Source: Candidatus Formimonas warabiya (GTDB lineage: Bacteria > Bacillota > Dehalobacteriia > Dehalobacteriales > Dehalobacteriaceae). Taken from it: a DNA stretch of 64,000 nucleotides. The stretch is taken from positions 5,902,903 through 5,966,902 of the forward strand of contig NZ_CP017634.1 in the NCBI RefSeq assembly GCF_002777255.1, given 5' to 3'. Of the stretch, positions 1-8,990 are shown piece by piece. The translations under genes and the position numbers were made by a program. Positions within the stretch are counted from its first letter, which is position 1, and every line of letters begins with the position of its first letter. Below the pieces are notes generated by a model. The model saw only the letters and a program-made list of their open reading frames with translations, was not told the DNA's origin and did no database searches.

Positions 1-1
1 A

Positions 2-586
2 CCCAATGAATTGCTTTATTTTGTAAGCGATCAGCCCCAAGGTGTTTCGTTGGGGGAAATATACGGCGCCCTGTTCCGTTTGGCGTCGCTGAGGCGTCCC
101 GACTACAAAGGGGCCCTCGGTCTGGCTATTTGCGCAGAAATGCCTGCCGTTTTCGGCTCGGGGATCTTAAAATCACCGATTCGTGAATTTGCCCCGGCCA
201 ATGGGAAGATGGTCACGGACAGTGAGAACATGACGCAGTGGTTTGAATCCGACAAAGAACCCAGGCATTCTGGGGTAACAGGCCTGATTTGCGGGATCGG
301 TATATCTTTGCAGGCAGATTTATCCCTTTTTGACCAGGAGATTCTCAATCGCATTTTTTATTTACACCCCGCCAATACGGGAGGCAAAAACCAGATGCTC
401 CATAACCATGGGGTCTTTTTCAGCCTGCAGCCCTTCCCGGACAAGGCAGTTAATTTGGAAAATCAGATCAAACAGGTGGTGGATCAAGGGGATTTTATCG
501 ATATGCGCCATCTGTTGGATGCTTCCACTATTAAGAGAGGTTTGATCGGCATCAGCTATCTTCAGGGATTGAAACAGGATGTATAG
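2..586 (+). CDS. C-terminal part of an unrecognised protein
   Basis: The reading frame is already open at base 2 and its N-terminus lies outside the window. About 194 residues are visible. I do not recognise the family. The visible part is soluble with no membrane segment, and it has a Gly/Ala-rich stretch near the start (ALGLAICAEMPAVFGSG) and a His/Asn-containing segment (MLHNHGVFF) in its middle. It ends 75 bases before the GNAT-like gene on the same strand and so probably belongs to the same operon. A regulatory role is possible because an anti-sigma-like ATPase fold and a SpoIIE phosphatase are encoded nearby, but nothing in the sequence proves this. Confidence 0.6.
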   Translation, partial: PNELLYFVSDQPQGVSLGEIYGALFRLASLRRPDYKGALGLAICAEMPAVFGSGILKSPIREFAPANGKMVTDSENMTQWFESDKEPRHSGVTGLICGIGISLQADLSLFDQEILNRIFYLHPANTGGKNQMLHNHGVFFSLQPFPDKAVNLENQIKQVVDQGDFIDMRHLLDASTIKRGLIGISYLQGLKQDV

Positions 587-661
587 GTAAAAGTCCGAAA
601 TTTGCTTAGGTAAGGCAATAATTCGTAAAAAAAGCAGGATATCTGAAAATGGGGGATAAAA

Positions 662-1672
662 ATGAATGAGCAATCCTGGGTGATCGATCTGTTTAGACCC
701 GAAGATGCCGAAGAGGTTGTCGGTTTGTACCGGGCCATATATGGTGAATACTTTCCCCTGCGGGAAATTTATCTGGCCGATTGGCATATAGAACAGGCAG
801 AAAAAAATGATTCTTACCGGATAGTTGCCCGTTTAACCGATGGTCGCTTAATCGGAACAGTGGCTTTGTATCGGTCGGTGCCTACCAATCCTGAACTCTA
901 TGAGGCAGGCGGACTGATGGTACTGGAAGAGTATCGGACAAAGAATGTGGCACTTGAGCTCATGGGTTTTTTATGCAATCGTTTGCCAAAGATGAGTCAT
1001 GTAGGCCAGGTCTGGGGTGAGGCGGTATGTAATCACCTGGTCAGCCAGCAGTTATCGATTAAAATCGGCTATATCCCGTGTGCCCTTGAGGTGGATATGA
1101 TGCCTGAAGAAGCCTATCAAAAAATGTCTGAATGTGGGCTAAATATAAACAGCCGGGTATCTGTCCTTGTTTTATTTCAGGCTTTTCGCCCGGATCACCG
1201 GGTCGTATATTTACCTCAGGCATATGAGGATACTTTGAAAAAAATATATGCACCCTTTAATTTCGGTCATGAATTTTTAAAACCGGGAAGCAGCATAGAA
1301 GACGAGATAAATACCAGTGCAGACATTCAATCTATGTCGGATGCTGGTATTGCAAGAATCACGGTTTCCCACATAGGTACTGATTTTTTATCATGGCTGG
1401 ACAGAACCCATGATGAGCTAAGAAACAATGGCAATAAGGTATATCAAGTTATTCTTCCCCTTGATACTCCCTTAGTTGACCAGGCGACAGAAAGTCTGCG
1501 CCAAGAAGGATATTGGTTGGGAGGACTCCTGCCCAGATGGTTCGGCCATGACGGCTTTTTACTGCAAAAAACACTCCATGAGCCTGATTTTAGTAAGATT
1601 AAGGTTTACTCCAAACAGGCTAAAGAGGTCTTTGCCATGGTTAAAGCAGATTATGAAAAGAAGCTGAGGTGA
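662..1672 (+). CDS. GNAT-family acetyltransferase-like protein
   Basis: A 336-residue soluble protein. The N-terminal ~150 residues look like a GNAT fold: an opening segment of the type DLFRPEDAEEVVGLYRAIYG, a central strand (GRLIGTVALY), then a strand and acetyl-CoA-binding loop region (AGGLMVLEEYRTKNVALELM). The C-terminal ~150 residues (from VVYLPQAYEDTLKKIYA) form a second domain. A similarly placed segment (FVHPCFKDLVKKFYTD) occurs in the ATPase-fold protein at 3599-4852. The start follows GGGGGATAAA. It lies 7 bases upstream of the first ligase gene. The substrate is unknown; it could acylate a product of the ligase/ACP pathway or be a sensor. Confidence 0.7.
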   Translation: MNEQSWVIDLFRPEDAEEVVGLYRAIYGEYFPLREIYLADWHIEQAEKNDSYRIVARLTDGRLIGTVALYRSVPTNPELYEAGGLMVLEEYRTKNVALELMGFLCNRLPKMSHVGQVWGEAVCNHLVSQQLSIKIGYIPCALEVDMMPEEAYQKMSECGLNINSRVSVLVLFQAFRPDHRVVYLPQAYEDTLKKIYAPFNFGHEFLKPGSSIEDEINTSADIQSMSDAGIARITVSHIGTDFLSWLDRTHDELRNNGNKVYQVILPLDTPLVDQATESLRQEGYWLGGLLPRWFGHDGFLLQKTLHEPDFSKIKVYSKQAKEVFAMVKADYEKKLR

Positions 1673-1679
1673 GAGGTGA

Positions 1680-3320
1680 ATGTTCCAAGCAGAGGGAGCC
1701 GCATTGTGGGATTTGCTTGAATACAATGCTTCGGCAAGAGAAAAAAATCCGGTCGTGCTTTTTCCTCAAAAAGATGTTGAGGTTAGTTATGGACAATTGT
1801 ATAAGCAGGCATGGGCGGTGGCGAAAGGATTAATCGCACTGGGAATCCAACAAGGAGAACACACCGCGATTTTGGCACCGAACAGTCCGGAGTGGCTGGT
1901 GCTTGAATATGGAAGCACGGCAGTTGGGGCCCCGGTAGTCCTGATGAATAGCGGTTATCGTATGCTGGAGCTGGAGTTAGCCCTGAAACAGACAGATGTG
2001 GTGGCCTTGTTTATCGCAGACAATCAAGGCACCAACGACTATATTGATACGATCGGAAAGCTTTGTCCCGGGCTTTTGGAAAAACCTCCCGGGGATTGGA
2101 AAAGTGCAAAGTTTCCCAAACTTCGTTATGTGATTGGTTTAGGGGAAAAAAGACTGCCGGGGATGTTGATGTGGTCCGACGTGATTGCCGCGGCGGAAAA
2201 AATAGAGGACGATGTCTTTTTAAAACGGAAGATGCGGGTAAGGGCAGATGATACAGCATTTATCCTCTTTACTTCCGGGACCACAGGAGAACCGAAAGGT
2301 GCGATGCTATCGCAAAACAATATTCTGACAAACATGCGTGCACTTAATAAATGCTTCAATTATACGGAATCAGACAGGGTGTGTCTGCCGGTTCCTCTCT
2401 TTCATGTGTTTGGGCTGGGTATGTCTATTCTGGCCGCACTTGTAGGTATTGCCTCCATTTGTGAACCATGCCAGGCGAATCAAATAGTCCAGACTATTAG
2501 AAAAACCGGAGCAACAGTTTTATGCGGTACGCCGACCATGTTTATCGGGTGGATGGATGCGCTGGAGGATCTTAAGAGTGGAGAATCTTTCTTAACCAAA
2601 GCGGTTTCTGCAGGTGCTTCCTTGTATACTGAAACGGCAAACCGAATTTTAGAAAGAACCACCATCAAAGAAATCTGGAACTGTTATGGTACGACAGAAA
2701 CAATTGTGATATCTGGTTTCAGGATCAATCATGTGCAGAAATCGGAGTTTGTTTCAGCAGGTTATCCCCTTGAAAGGATGGAGGTGAAAATTGCGGAAGG
2801 GGCAGGTGAACGGGAGCTGGAAGTAGGACAACCCGGTGAATTATTAACCCGAGGTTCAGGCGTGATGCGGGGCTATTATCATAAGCCCGAAGCGACAGCA
2901 AAAGCAATTAATGAATCAGGCTGGTACCGCACCGGGGATATGGCAGCTATTGATAGAGAAGGAAAAATCAACATTGTGGGCAGAATCAAGGAAATGCTGA
3001 TCCGGGGCGGAGAGAACATATTTCCCAGAGAGATTGAAGAATATTTGATGTCCCATCCTAAAATAAAAGAAGCACAGGTGGTGGGAATTCCTTCAGAGTA
3101 CTATGGGGAAGAACCGGTTGCTTTTGTGATTTTAAGAGAAGATGAAACAGCCACACAGATTGAACTGAAAAAGTATTGCAAGGGAAGAATCGCTTATTAT
3201 AAAATTCCTGTGTTTATCTATTTTGTTGATTCATTCCCTAAAACAGCAAGCGGAAAGGTGCAAAAATTTAAACTTAGGGAACAGGCAATCGAACAACTCA
3301 ATCATAAAAGGAGGAAGTAA
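1680..3320 (+). CDS. Acyl-CoA/acyl-ACP synthetase (ANL superfamily), copy 1
   Basis: A 546-residue AMP-forming acyl ligase. It adenylates a carboxylic acid and passes the acyl group to CoA or to a carrier protein. Visible core motifs are the P-loop LFTSGTTGEPKGAM (~residues 198-211), the YGTTE motif, GWYRTGD, the hinge region GRIKEMLIRGGENIFP and the catalytic lysine motif KTASGKVQKFK near the C-terminus. Length is normal for the family. The next gene is an acyl carrier protein only 4 bases downstream, so loading of that ACP is the likely role. The ATG follows GAGAGGTGA. A close paralogue lies at 6019-7716, with near-identical opening residues and C-terminal domain. The acid substrate cannot be read from the sequence. 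Confidence 0.9.
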   Translation: MFQAEGAALWDLLEYNASAREKNPVVLFPQKDVEVSYGQLYKQAWAVAKGLIALGIQQGEHTAILAPNSPEWLVLEYGSTAVGAPVVLMNSGYRMLELELALKQTDVVALFIADNQGTNDYIDTIGKLCPGLLEKPPGDWKSAKFPKLRYVIGLGEKRLPGMLMWSDVIAAAEKIEDDVFLKRKMRVRADDTAFILFTSGTTGEPKGAMLSQNNILTNMRALNKCFNYTESDRVCLPVPLFHVFGLGMSILAALVGIASICEPCQANQIVQTIRKTGATVLCGTPTMFIGWMDALEDLKSGESFLTKAVSAGASLYTETANRILERTTIKEIWNCYGTTETIVISGFRINHVQKSEFVSAGYPLERMEVKIAEGAGERELEVGQPGELLTRGSGVMRGYYHKPEATAKAINESGWYRTGDMAAIDREGKINIVGRIKEMLIRGGENIFPREIEEYLMSHPKIKEAQVVGIPSEYYGEEPVAFVILREDETATQIELKKYCKGRIAYYKIPVFIYFVDSFPKTASGKVQKFKLREQAIEQLNHKRRK

Positions 3321-3324
3321 ACAA

Positions 3325-3567
3325 ATGAGCAGAGCAGAAATTCTGGAAAAATTGGGAGAAATTTATCGGCATCATGCGAAAGGAAAGGCCAAAAGCATCA
3401 GTTATGAGGATGACGTAGCACAAATGGGATTTGATTCACTGGAAATCTCGGAAATTATTATGAGTGTGGAAGAGGAATTTGATTGTGTGATTCGGATGGA
3501 CGACTTGCTAAAGCTCAAAACCCTGAATGATTATGCCGATTATATCATGAAGGAAACAGAATCATAG
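3325..3567 (+). CDS. Acyl carrier protein
   Basis: An 80-residue acidic protein with the phosphopantetheine attachment motif GFDSLE (Ser38) followed by the typical helix SEIIMSVEEEFDCVI. The chosen ATG at 3325 has the ribosome site GGAGG 3310-3315. An in-frame upstream start would overlap the ligase and has no support. It sits between acyl ligase 1 and the ATPase-fold protein. It is a dedicated carrier outside a fatty-acid synthesis cluster, which suggests a specialised acyl group is activated by ligase 1 and held here for the neighbouring aminotransferase, GNAT-like or oxidoreductase enzymes. The pathway assignment is inference; the ACP call is firm. Confidence 0.93.
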   Translation: MSRAEILEKLGEIYRHHAKGKAKSISYEDDVAQMGFDSLEISEIIMSVEEEFDCVIRMDDLLKLKTLNDYADYIMKETES

Positions 3568-3598
3568 TGATAATTCTGTGATAAGAGGTGGCGTGATA

Positions 3599-4852
3599 AT
3601 GCAAAGTAGGTTAGTTACGTTGACCATTCCTGTTGATCTTGATTTGACGCAGATCGTGACCGGGTTTGTGGAGAAAGCCTGCAGTGCTTTCGGACTTGCC
3701 AAACGGGAGTGTTATGCCCTTACTCTTGCTGCTGAAGAGGTGTTTGCATTTCTCTCCCACGCAACTTTACCAGATAATGATATTCAGATTATGTGCAAAA
3801 GCGGCGGATACTATGTTGAAATGGCTTTTCAGCTAAAAAGCGGCATGCTTCCGCTGGAGGCATTTAACTTAACCAGGGGTGCCGTGCCGGACGATATGGA
3901 AGGCGCGGCACAGCTTGGATTGATTTTGGCGGCGCGGACTGTGGATAGGCTTTATGTCGACCGGATCGGAGAAGATACCTTTTTGCTCAGATTTGTCATG
4001 GAAAAGCGTTACCCCTCTGTAAAGCAGGAAGCACCTCTTGAACTAAGCGGCCGGTTTCATGTAAGGGATGCCGACCCGACCATGCTGAAGGAATTGTCTG
4101 CCCGGATACGGCACAGTTATGGAAATTCCGTAAATTCATTTTTGACTGTTCCGGGAAAATTAATTGATATGGTGGCAAGTGGAGACTATGATGCCTTGGC
4201 TTTAATCAATGAAAGGGGACAGGTAGGCGGCGGGATGGTTTTCCGTAGGAATAGACAGATGTCTGAAGCTTACGGACCCTTTGTTTTTTTGCAGGAAGCC
4301 GGTCTTTCCCAAATGCTGGTCGAAGGAATGCTTGAAAAATTGGGGCGCACGAAAGATGCCCTTTGTCTGGTGATCATGGAGCCAACTTTACAAACACCAC
4401 TTGAATATTTTGAACCGCTCCAGGGGGGAGCCGTTTACCGTCAACTAGCGGAGGATGATGGCGCAAGAGTATTTGTCCATCCATGTTTTAAAGATCTTGT
4501 CAAAAAGTTCTACACAGACCTGGCACTGCCCCGTATGATACAGGATATGACGTATACGGGAGAAGAATTGGTACAGTGTTCAGCGATTGCCACGGCCATC
4601 GATCGTCAGAGTAAACGGGGTACTTTGACATTGCTGTGGGCTGGACAAAATTTAGAGGAGAATTTGCGTGCCCATGTGGACTTACTTCAAAGCCAAAATA
4701 TAGGAGACATTCGCTTCAGAATGGAGCTGGGATCTGCGGAGGAGGCCATGATGGCGCCAATGGTGATGTCGGCCGGATTTGAGCCCTCCATGATTTTGCC
4801 TTGGGCCGGGCAGGGAGATGTTGTTATATTTAGCTATAGAGGGAGGAAATAA
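3599..4852 (+). CDS. Anti-sigma-like ATPase-fold protein with C-terminal GNAT-like part
   Basis: 417 residues from the ATG at 3599, which has AGAGGTGG 8 bases upstream; a GTG at 3578 is a weaker alternative. Residues ~1-140 resemble the RsbW/HATPase_c_2 fold: an AAEEVFAFLSHA helix where the N-box should be, and a QLGLILAARTVDRLYVDR segment matching the family's last helix and strand. The N-box asparagine is replaced and no DxGxG box is visible, so ATP binding may be lost. Residues ~150-417 form a GNAT-like double domain; their tail resembles the tail of the protein at 662-1672. It may be a regulatory or acyl-sensing protein of this operon, perhaps working with the SpoIIE phosphatase at 12658-14031. 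Function is not established. Confidence 0.6.
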   Translation: MQSRLVTLTIPVDLDLTQIVTGFVEKACSAFGLAKRECYALTLAAEEVFAFLSHATLPDNDIQIMCKSGGYYVEMAFQLKSGMLPLEAFNLTRGAVPDDMEGAAQLGLILAARTVDRLYVDRIGEDTFLLRFVMEKRYPSVKQEAPLELSGRFHVRDADPTMLKELSARIRHSYGNSVNSFLTVPGKLIDMVASGDYDALALINERGQVGGGMVFRRNRQMSEAYGPFVFLQEAGLSQMLVEGMLEKLGRTKDALCLVIMEPTLQTPLEYFEPLQGGAVYRQLAEDDGARVFVHPCFKDLVKKFYTDLALPRMIQDMTYTGEELVQCSAIATAIDRQSKRGTLTLLWAGQNLEENLRAHVDLLQSQNIGDIRFRMELGSAEEAMMAPMVMSAGFEPSMILPWAGQGDVVIFSYRGRK

Positions 4853-4856
4853 AAGC

Positions 4857-6008
4857 ATGAGCGGAACATTTCCTCCATTAAAAACACTGGTGCCGTCTTA
4901 TATCCAAAAGTTTGAGACCTATATTCCCAGCAAACCTGACCCTGTTTTAAAAGAAATGTTTGGAGTTGATCATCTGTGGCGCTTAAACAATAACGAAAAT
5001 GCTCTCGGCCCGTCACCACGGGCCCTTGAAGCTATTGCGTCATTTGATCCCTCATTGTCATCTGTCTACCCCAGTGGTGATGCTTATTTTTTAAGACACA
5101 TGCTTGGGGAGGCGACCGGGCATACGAGTGAAGCCTTTATTGTGGGAAATGGGGCCAATGAGGTCATTGCCTTTGTGATAAAAGCATTTTGCAGTGAAGG
5201 AGACAATATCATCACCGCAGACAAGACTTTTGCCGTGTACGAGTGGGTGGCCGAGTTTTCTGGGTTCGAGGCCAAGCTGGTGCCCCTTGTTGCGTACCGC
5301 TTTGATCCGGAAGGAATGTTGTCCAGGATAGATGGGCGGACAAAAATCATATTTATCTGTAATCCTAATAATCCCACCGGAACCTATTGGAGTGAGTCTT
5401 TACTCCGGCAGTTTTTAGACAGGGTAGATGGCAGATGCATGGTGGTACTGGATGAAGCATATGCAGAATTTGTGGAAAAACCGGATTTCCCCGATGGGTT
5501 TTCTTTGATCCGGGAATATCCCAATCTGATCGTCTTTCGGACATTTTCCAAGATGTTTGGACTGGCAGCCTTACGGATCGGTTATTTGGTGGGAGATCCC
5601 ACGGTAGTGGAGGTGATCCGCAGGACAAGCATCTGCTATTCGGTAAATACCCTTGCCCAGATTGCCGCAGTAGCATCACTTGAGGATAGAGAATTTCAAA
5701 TCAACCGAACCCGTGAATTGATCAATGCTTCAAGAACCTTTATCTGCAGGGAATTGGACCGCCTGGGGCTTCACTATATAGCCGGCGAGGGAAATTTTCT
5801 CATGATCCGGGTCCCCATGAGCGATACTTCGGTTTACCGGCGATTCATGCAATGCGGTGTGATGGTGCGCACCATGACGGCATTCCGTTTTCCCAATTAT
5901 ATCCGCATCACACTGGCCAAACGACCTGCCCTGGAAGAGTTCATCAAAGCCATGGAGAGTTTATTGGAAAAAGACAAGATAAGCAAAGCTGGAAAAAAAC
6001 GAAGCTGA
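4857..6008 (+). CDS. HisC-like PLP aminotransferase
   Basis: 383 residues from the ATG at 4857, preceded by GGGAGG 4840-4845. This is a fold-type I aminotransferase of the histidinol-phosphate aminotransferase group. It shows the NNNENALGPSP opening, the NPNNPTG loop (~169-175), DEAY (~199-202) and the PLP-lysine motif FSKMFGLAALRIGY (Lys232). It transfers an amino group between an amino acid and a keto or aldehyde substrate using PLP. No other his genes are nearby. Its place between ACP/ligase genes suggests a role in making an amine or amino-acid-derived product rather than histidine, though a shared biosynthetic function is possible. Confidence 0.82.
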   Translation: MSGTFPPLKTLVPSYIQKFETYIPSKPDPVLKEMFGVDHLWRLNNNENALGPSPRALEAIASFDPSLSSVYPSGDAYFLRHMLGEATGHTSEAFIVGNGANEVIAFVIKAFCSEGDNIITADKTFAVYEWVAEFSGFEAKLVPLVAYRFDPEGMLSRIDGRTKIIFICNPNNPTGTYWSESLLRQFLDRVDGRCMVVLDEAYAEFVEKPDFPDGFSLIREYPNLIVFRTFSKMFGLAALRIGYLVGDPTVVEVIRRTSICYSVNTLAQIAAVASLEDREFQINRTRELINASRTFICRELDRLGLHYIAGEGNFLMIRVPMSDTSVYRRFMQCGVMVRTMTAFRFPNYIRITLAKRPALEEFIKAMESLLEKDKISKAGKKRS

Positions 6009-6018
6009 GGTGAGATGA

Positions 6019-7716
6019 ATGTATCAAACAGAGGAAGCCACTTTGTGGGATTTGCTTGAGTACAATGCTTCGGCAAGAGAAAAAAATTCGGCATTGCTGT
6101 TTCCCCAAAAAGATGTAGATGTTAGTTATGGACAATTGTATGGGCAGGCAAGGGCGGTGGCAAAAGGATTAATGGCACTGGGAATTCAACATGGAGAACA
6201 CATAGCCATTTGGGCGTCAAACAGTCCGGAGTATCTGGCGCTTGAATACGGAAGTGCGGCAATTGGGGCCCCATTAGTCCTGCTGAATACCGGTTATCGG
6301 CTGCTGGAACTGGAGTTCGCCCTGAAACAAACCGATGTGGTGGCCTTGTTTATCGCAGACAATCAGGGCGGTGCAAATGATTATATCGAAACCATGGGAA
6401 GGCTTTGTCCCGAGCTTTTGGACCAGAGCCCGGGGGCATGGAGAAGTGAAAGGTTTCCTAAGCTTCGTTATGTGATTGGCTTGGGAGAAAACAGACTCCC
6501 GGGTATGCTGATGTGGGCGGAGGTAATGGAAGCAGCCAAGAAAATCGAGGGGCATGCTTTTGGGGATAGGAAAAAACAAGTAAGACCTGAAGACACGGCC
6601 TTAATTTTGTTCACTTCAGGGACGACGGGAGAGCCGAAAGGTGCCATGTTATCCCATGCAAATATTCTTATCAATACCCGTGCACTTGCCCGGCATCTGG
6701 CTTTTACAGAAGCAGACAGGCTGTGCCTACCGCTTCCCCTCTTTCATGCCTATGGGATGTGTATGTCTATGCTGGGAGCGTATATTGGCACGGCCTGCAT
6801 TGTTTACGAACAGTACTATGTGAATGAAATCCTGCAAACAATCCAGGAAAGCAGAGCAGTAGTTTTATGTGGAACACCGACCATGTTTATCGGGTGGCTG
6901 GAAGTATTGGAAAATTTAAAGGAGGGTATGTCTTCCTTAACCAAAGCAGTTTCGGCAGGTGCTTCTTTATATGCGGAAACGGCAAACCGGATTTTGGAGA
7001 AAACAGCCATTAAAGAAATATGGAACCTTTTAGGCATGACTGAAACACTCCTGATATCAGGAGATCGGACCACTCACGTGCAGGGGACAGAGTATATTTC
7101 AGTAGGCAGCCCCCTTGAAGGAGTGGAGGTAAAAATCATGGATGTTGCCGGTGCACGGGAGCTGCCGGCCGGAGAAATGGGTGAATTATTAGTCAAAGGC
7201 CCAGGCAATATGAAGGGTTATTATCATAAGCCCGAAGCGACTGCAAAAGCAATTAATACTGAAGGCTGGTACCACAGCGGAGATCTGGCGGTTATTGATA
7301 AAGAAGGGAATATCAGCATCGTAGGCAGAATCAAGGAAATGCTGATCCGGGGAGGAGAAAACATCTTTCCCAGAGAGATTGAAGAATACCTGATGACCAA
7401 TCCGAAAGTGAAAGAAGCACAGGTAGTGGGAATCCCTTCGGAATACTATGGTGAAGAACCAGTTGCTTTTGTGATTTTGAAAGAAAATGAAACGACAACA
7501 CAAATTGAACTGAAAAAGTATTGTAAGGAAAGAATCGCTTATTTTAAAGTTCCTGTGTTTATCTATTTTGTAGATTCATTTCCCAAAACAGCAAGCGGTA
7601 AGGTGCAGAAATTTAAACTCAGGGAACAGGCAATAGAAATAATCAACAAAAAAAGGGAAAGTAAAAAAATGAGCAGCACAGCAAGTCTAGAATACCGGAA
7701 GGGAGCACAAGCATGA
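6019..7716 (+). CDS. Acyl-CoA/acyl-ACP synthetase (ANL superfamily), copy 2
   Basis: A 565-residue paralogue of the ligase at 1680-3320, with the same opening (LWDLLEYNASAREKN), P-loop LFTSGTTGEPKGAM, GWYHSGD, GRIKEMLIRGGENIFP and KTASGKVQKFK. Differences cluster in the middle, acid-binding part (for example LLGMTE for CYGTTE), so the substrate may differ. The last ~15 residues (from MSSTASLEY) align with the start of the ACP gene that follows copy 1, as if a ligase-ACP cassette was duplicated and the ACP then lost. The stop overlaps the next gene by 4 bases (ATGA), so translation is coupled to the transporter. Confidence 0.9.
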   Translation: MYQTEEATLWDLLEYNASAREKNSALLFPQKDVDVSYGQLYGQARAVAKGLMALGIQHGEHIAIWASNSPEYLALEYGSAAIGAPLVLLNTGYRLLELEFALKQTDVVALFIADNQGGANDYIETMGRLCPELLDQSPGAWRSERFPKLRYVIGLGENRLPGMLMWAEVMEAAKKIEGHAFGDRKKQVRPEDTALILFTSGTTGEPKGAMLSHANILINTRALARHLAFTEADRLCLPLPLFHAYGMCMSMLGAYIGTACIVYEQYYVNEILQTIQESRAVVLCGTPTMFIGWLEVLENLKEGMSSLTKAVSAGASLYAETANRILEKTAIKEIWNLLGMTETLLISGDRTTHVQGTEYISVGSPLEGVEVKIMDVAGARELPAGEMGELLVKGPGNMKGYYHKPEATAKAINTEGWYHSGDLAVIDKEGNISIVGRIKEMLIRGGENIFPREIEEYLMTNPKVKEAQVVGIPSEYYGEEPVAFVILKENETTTQIELKKYCKERIAYFKVPVFIYFVDSFPKTASGKVQKFKLREQAIEIINKKRESKKMSSTASLEYRKGAQA

Positions 7717-8987
7717 TCAACCATCCGCTGATGTCCTGCCCGGATTTTAGAAAGTTTTTTTTCGGCCGGGTTATTTCGGCAGTGGGCGATAAGTTTTATA
7801 CGATTGCCCTTGCCTGGTGGGTGATATCATCTGAAGGCAATTCCGGGATCCTTTTGGGGATCCTGATGGCGTCCAATATTCTTCCTGTGGTTTTGTTTGG
7901 CCCTGTTGCCGGTACTTTGGTAGACCGGATGAACAGAAAAACCTGCATGATCATTGCGGACATAGCAAGGTTTTTTTCGATTTCAATTATTTTAATCTTA
8001 TATCTGTTGGATTGGTTATCTCTTCCCTTGCTCTACATACTGGTTTTTTGTACCTCCATGTTTTCGCCCTTATTTGAAGCCGCTGCTAACAGTTCTCTGG
8101 AGAACCTGACCGGAAGGGAAAAATTGGCTCAGGCCACAGCCCTTAATTCCTCTGTGCTCCAATTGTCAAATATCATTGGCGCCACTTTGGGGGGAATATT
8201 TCTCGCCATTGCCCAAGTTCAAGGAGCCATGCTTGTTAATGCTCTGTCGTATGCCGTGTCGCTATTATTCGTATGGAATATCAAAACAAATCTTAGGCAG
8301 CCGGAACGGCAAAAGAAAGAGCCCTACCTCTCGCAGCTTCGGGAAGGTTTTGTTTATGTGATCAAGGGCAATCGTACGATTGGTTATGTTCTGGCCCTTT
8401 ATGCCATCAGTAATTTTTTTGCCTCCTCCATTTTGTTTTTTATCCCATTGGTAGTCAAGTCTCTCTACCACGAGACGGTCACCTGGGTGGCGATACTGGA
8501 AGGAAGTATGGCCGGGGGATTTGTCGTTGTTTCCCTTGTTTTGAGCTTTATGCAAAAAGGCGGAAATGTCTATTGGCGTTCCTTTGTGGGCGGATGGGTG
8601 ATTGCCGGAGCATTTACCTTGCTGGTGATGGACAATCCCATGATTGCTGCCTGTGGTTTGTTTTGTATGGGAGTTGCCATATCCTGGTCAGGATCAGCCA
8701 TGCAGGTTTTATATCAGAAGAGTGTCAGCAATGAAATGAAGGGGCGCTTTTTTGCGCTGATGTCTGCTTTGGTTTATGCAGGTTTTCCGCTGACTTTTTT
8801 ATGCAACGGTTTTCTGCTGAATCTATTTTCTCTCAAACAACTGCTAATTTTTAATGGTGTTGCCGTGTTAATTGTGAATTTCGGATTTTTGGTGATTCCG
8901 AAATATCAGATGAAGGATGAAACCGCATATGAGGCAGTAAAGAATAAAGGACCTATTGAGAATGAAAAATGCTTTAAGGATGGATGA
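7713..8987 (+). CDS. MFS transporter (MFS_3 type)
   Basis: 424 residues with about twelve hydrophobic segments. The first cytoplasmic loop carries DRMNRKT, the usual MFS loop-2/3 motif, after PVAGTLV. The overall pattern (opening FRKFFFGRVISAVGDKFYTIALAWWV) matches the enterobactin-exporter/MFS_3 group, which exports small molecules using the proton gradient. It overlaps the ligase 2 stop by ATGA and is followed 3 bases later by the molybdoenzyme genes. It is the only transporter in this operon and probably exports its product. The substrate is unknown. Confidence 0.88.
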   Translation: MINHPLMSCPDFRKFFFGRVISAVGDKFYTIALAWWVISSEGNSGILLGILMASNILPVVLFGPVAGTLVDRMNRKTCMIIADIARFFSISIILILYLLDWLSLPLLYILVFCTSMFSPLFEAAANSSLENLTGREKLAQATALNSSVLQLSNIIGATLGGIFLAIAQVQGAMLVNALSYAVSLLFVWNIKTNLRQPERQKKEPYLSQLREGFVYVIKGNRTIGYVLALYAISNFFASSILFFIPLVVKSLYHETVTWVAILEGSMAGGFVVVSLVLSFMQKGGNVYWRSFVGGWVIAGAFTLLVMDNPMIAACGLFCMGVAISWSGSAMQVLYQKSVSNEMKGRFFALMSALVYAGFPLTFLCNGFLLNLFSLKQLLIFNGVAVLIVNFGFLVIPKYQMKDETAYEAVKNKGPIENEKCFKDG

Positions 8988-8990
8988 AGA

